Positions 61,362-64,000 of a stretch of DNA of 64,000 bases are shown piece by piece. The DNA lies in assembly GCF_014651695.1 (NCBI RefSeq), contig NZ_BMXJ01000001.1, positions 164,845 to 228,844 of the forward strand, written 5' to 3'. Source of the stretch: Nocardiopsis terrae (GTDB taxonomy: Bacteria > Actinomycetota > Actinomycetes > Streptosporangiales > Streptosporangiaceae). The notes beneath the pieces were generated by a model. That model searched no databases. It saw nothing but the letters and a program-made list of their open reading frames with translations, and was not told where the DNA came from. Numbering within the stretch: the first letter of the stretch is position 1; each line of letters starts with the position of its first letter. Position numbers and translations under genes: made by a program.

Positions 61362-63023
61362 TCACTCCTCGCCCGGAACCGCTGTGACCTGGTCAACCAT
61401 TACCGCGGCGGGCTCCTGGCCCGGCTCGGAGGACGGCAGGAGGTTGTCCAGTACCGGCCCCGGGAAGATTCCGAGCGCCAGGGTGGCCGCGACACCCACG
61501 GTGATCACACCGCCGGTGAGCAGACCGGCCCGGGCCACCGTGGGGCCTTCACCCTCGGAATCCCGGAAGAACATCACAACGATGATGCGAACGTAGAAGA
61601 ACGCGGTGACGGCGCTGCTGAGGACGCCGACGACGACCAGCGGGGCCGCCCCGGCCGCGACGGCCGCCTCGAAGACCGCGAACTTGCCGATGAACCCGCT
61701 CGTGAGCGGGATGCCGGCGAAGGCCAGCAGGAACAGCGACAGCGCCAGGGCCAGGGCCGGGGAACGCCGCCCCAGACCCGCCCACCGGTCGATGTCACCG
61801 AGCTCCTGGCCGCCGTCCCGGGTCCGCACCAGGGTGACGACGGCGAACGCGCCCAGCGTGGTGAACCCGTAGGCGGCCAGGTAGAACATGGCGCCCGCGA
61901 GCCCGTCGACGCTGCCCGCGACCACGGCGGTGAGGATGAACCCGGCGTGCACCACCGAGGAGTAGGCCAGCAGCCGCTTGATGTCCCGCTGGGTGACGGC
62001 GACGAGCGCGGCGACGACCATCGTCAGGACGGCCACCGTCCACAGCATCGGCTCCCAGATCTGCGCCGAGGTGCCGAACGGGACGAAGAACACCCGCAGC
62101 AGGGCACCGAAGGCGGCCACCAGCGTGCAGGAGGCCATCAGCGCGGTGATCGGGGTCGGAGCGCCCTGGTAGACGTCCGGCTTCCAGTTGTGGAAGGGCA
62201 CGGCGCCGACCTTGAACAGCAGGCCGACCGCGACCAGGCCCACACCCATGAGCAGCAGCGGCTCACCGTTGCCGTCGGCGAAGATCTCCGCCCCGCCCGA
62301 CTCCACGGCCAGGCGGATCACACCGAAGTTCACCGAGCCCGCGTAACCGTAGACCATGGCGATCCCGAACAGGAAGAACGCCGAGGAGAACGCGCCCAGC
62401 AGGAAGTACTTGACCGCGGCCTCCTGCGAGAACAGGCGACGACGGCGGGCCAGGCCGCACAGCAGGTACAGCGGGAGGCTCATCACCTCCAGGGCGATGA
62501 ACATGACGAGGAAGTCGTTCGAGGCCGGGAACATCAGCATGCCCAGCACGGCGAACAGCACCAGCGGGTAGACCTCGGTGTGCTGGGAGCCCGCGAGGAT
62601 GTGCGTGCGCTCCTCCTCGCTGCCCGGGACGGTGGCGGCCTGGGCCGAGAACGCGTCCCGACCGTCCCGCCGCTCGGCGATCAGCATGAGGCTGACCAGA
62701 GCCAGAACGGTGACGGTGCCCTGGAAGAAGAGCACGGTGCGGTCCACCGCCAGCACACCGTTGGCGACGGTCGTACCGTCCCCGACCGCCTCCACCTGGA
62801 GGATCAGCAGGACGAACGTGACCAGCAGGGCGAGCGCCGCGAGGGCGATCTGTACGGTGCGGCGGGAGTCCTTGGGCCAGAAGGCCTCGAACAGGACCGC
62901 CAGCACACCGGCGCCGAACAGCACCAGGAACGGGGCGAGCAGCCACCAGTCCAGGGCAGGCGGCGCCTCCGTGACTCCGTGGAGCGCCGGGGGCGCCCCG
63001 TCCGCAAGGTTGAGGGGGATCAC
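61362..63023 (-). CDS. nuoN: NADH-quinone oxidoreductase subunit N
   Basis: NuoN is an antiporter-like proton-pumping subunit of respiratory complex I. The 553-residue membrane protein has about 14 helices, the conserved Lys/Glu-bearing segments MFIALEVMSLPLYLL (Glu of TM5), KVGAVPFHNWKPDVYQGAP and FVRIIVVMFF, all typical. GTG 63023 overlaps the nuoM stop by four bases. It is the last gene of the nuo operon. Confidence 0.95.
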   Translation of the reverse strand: MIPLNLADGAPPALHGVTEAPPALDWWLLAPFLVLFGAGVLAVLFEAFWPKDSRRTVQIALAALALLVTFVLLILQVEAVGDGTTVANGVLAVDRTVLFFQGTVTVLALVSLMLIAERRDGRDAFSAQAATVPGSEEERTHILAGSQHTEVYPLVLFAVLGMLMFPASNDFLVMFIALEVMSLPLYLLCGLARRRRLFSQEAAVKYFLLGAFSSAFFLFGIAMVYGYAGSVNFGVIRLAVESGGAEIFADGNGEPLLLMGVGLVAVGLLFKVGAVPFHNWKPDVYQGAPTPITALMASCTLVAAFGALLRVFFVPFGTSAQIWEPMLWTVAVLTMVVAALVAVTQRDIKRLLAYSSVVHAGFILTAVVAGSVDGLAGAMFYLAAYGFTTLGAFAVVTLVRTRDGGQELGDIDRWAGLGRRSPALALALSLFLLAFAGIPLTSGFIGKFAVFEAAVAAGAAPLVVVGVLSSAVTAFFYVRIIVVMFFRDSEGEGPTVARAGLLTGGVITVGVAATLALGIFPGPVLDNLLPSSEPGQEPAAVMVDQVTAVPGEE

Positions 63024-64000
63024 TCCTCGTCTCCTTCCGCGTCGCCGTCCGTGACCGCCACTGCGGTGTCGGCCTCGGCCTCCACGGTGCGTTCGACGGC
63101 GGGGTTGATCACGTTGAGCATGGGCTGCGGGTAGACGCCGAACGCGATGATCAGGGCGACCAGCGGGGCGACCGCCCACATCTCACGCCCGGACAGGTCC
63201 GGCAGCCCGGACAGCCCCTCCGGGGTGGGGCCGGTCATCGTGCGCTGGTACATCCACAGGATGTAGAGCGCCGCGAGGACCACACCGGCCGTGGCGATGA
63301 CCGCCGGGACCGGGTTGAAGGCGTACACGCCGACGAACACCAGGAACTCGCTGACGAAGGGGGCCAGGCCCGGCAGCGCCAGACCGGCGAGCCCCGTGAC
63401 CAGGAAGACCCCGGCGAGTTTGGGCGCGACCTTCTGGACGCCCCCGTAGTCCTCGATCCTGGAGCTGCCCCGGCGGGCGATGAGGAAGCCCACCACCAGG
63501 AAGAGCGCGCCGGTGGCGAACCCGTGGTTGACCATGTACAGGGCGGCTCCGGCCTGCGCCTGCTGGGTCAGGGCGAAGATTCCCAGGGTGATGAAGCCGA
63601 AGTGGGACACCGAGGTGTAGGCGACCAGGCGCATCATGTCGCTCTGCCCGATCGCGAGGATCGCACCGTAGACGATGCTGACCAGGCTCAGCCCCACCAC
63701 CGGCCACACGAACCAGGACACGGCGGCCGGGAACATCTCCAGGCAGTACCGGAGCATGCCGTAGGTGCCGACCTTGTCCAGCACACCGACCAGCAGTACC
63801 GCCGTGCCGGGGCTGGAGGACCCGGCCGCGGTGGGCAGCCAGGTGTGCACCGGCCACATCGGAGCCTTGATCGCGAAGGCGATGAAGAACCCGAGGAAGA
63901 GCCAGCGCGCCGTGGCCGGGTCGACGGCCGCGAGGGCGCCGCCCGGGTCGGTGAGCTCGGTCCACAGGAACGTGCCGCCGACGACGTACACGCCGATCAC
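63020..64000 (-). CDS. nuoM: NADH-quinone oxidoreductase subunit M, 5' partial
   Basis: NuoM, another antiporter-like subunit of complex I. The window's right edge cuts the gene; 326 C-terminal codons are visible, roughly two thirds of the usual 500. The segments IKAPMWPVHTWLPTAA and FSQSDMMRLVAYTSVSHFGFI-like region (here SDMMRLVAYTSVSHFGFITLG) are typical of TM7-TM10. The C-terminal tail is acidic (VEAEADTAVAVTDGDAEGDEE-type), longer than average. The GTG at the very edge is an internal codon, not the start. Confidence 0.93.
   Translation of the reverse strand: MIGVYVVGGTFLWTELTDPGGALAAVDPATARWLFLGFFIAFAIKAPMWPVHTWLPTAAGSSSPGTAVLLVGVLDKVGTYGMLRYCLEMFPAAVSWFVWPVVGLSLVSIVYGAILAIGQSDMMRLVAYTSVSHFGFITLGIFALTQQAQAGAALYMVNHGFATGALFLVVGFLIARRGSSRIEDYGGVQKVAPKLAGVFLVTGLAGLALPGLAPFVSEFLVFVGVYAFNPVPAVIATAGVVLAALYILWMYQRTMTGPTPEGLSGLPDLSGREMWAVAPLVALIIAFGVYPQPMLNVINPAVERTVEAEADTAVAVTDGDAEGDEE

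Overview
The window is high-GC actinobacterial DNA. GC-rich codons, frequent GTG/TTG starts, GTGA/ATGA stop-start overlaps, an XRE-DUF5753/DUF397 locus and a phenazine cluster with PhzS plus a Baeyer-Villiger-type N-oxygenase all fit a Nocardiopsis-like organism. The genus is an inference; the phylum-level call is firm.

Layout. 1-2.3 kb: end of korA and korB (2-oxoacid:ferredoxin oxidoreductase). 2.4-7.6 kb: an atypical SDR, a protein with a Tyr-Gly-Gln-rich tail, two tandem secreted micro-peptides, a GNAT, an ECF41-type sigma factor, a Uma2-type protein and a VOC protein. 7.6-19.5 kb: first half of an aerobic-type cobalamin locus (cobG-H-IJ-M, cobL, ChlI/ChlD chelatase fusion, cobO, cobB-cobC fusion) with two cobalamin riboswitches. 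19.5-22.1 kb: sensor kinase, response regulator and a DUF2306 membrane protein. 22.2-24.7 kb: small protein, RsbW-like ATPase, XRE regulator, DUF397. 24.7-25.8 kb: non-coding repeat island. 25.8-35.7 kb: second half of the cobalamin locus on the minus strand (cobK, cobQ, cobF, cobN) and a FecCD-type uptake system, again with two riboswitches. 35.7-38.7 kb: GAF-SpoIIE phosphatase, SHOCT protein, acyltransferase. 38.7-54.6 kb: an apparently acquired island with an IS630-type remnant at its left edge, an ECF sigma factor with an NADH:FMN oxidoreductase, and a complete phenazine cluster. 54.6-64 kb: msrA, rarD, two acidic secreted proteins, a degenerate (pseudo)kinase, a polyprenyl diphosphate synthase, nuoN and the end of nuoM.

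How the genes work together. The cobalamin genes cover methylation, ring contraction, cobalt insertion, adenosylation, a,c-diamidation, cobyric acid formation and the threonine-phosphate decarboxylase step, plus uptake. Each cobalamin transcript starts with its own cobalamin riboswitch except cobL and cobK-Q-F, which are solo or trail cobN. Some late steps (cobD/cbiB, cobU/P, cobS, cobT) are not in the window. The phenazine core phzB-C-D-E-F-G sits in canonical order behind a ParB-domain regulator and is followed by a BVMO-like oxygenase. PhzS, an ABM-domain protein and a VOC protein are encoded divergently. Together they predict a hydroxylated phenazine N-oxide of the 1,6-dihydroxyphenazine/iodinin type.

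The most unusual items are a CobG that ends before the Fe-S/siroheme cysteine domain, a CobB-CobC fusion, a membrane-tethered pseudokinase, a 62-bp perfect palindrome inside a 1-kb element with long inverted arms, a pair of secreted micro-peptides, and a repeated pattern of leaderless promoters.
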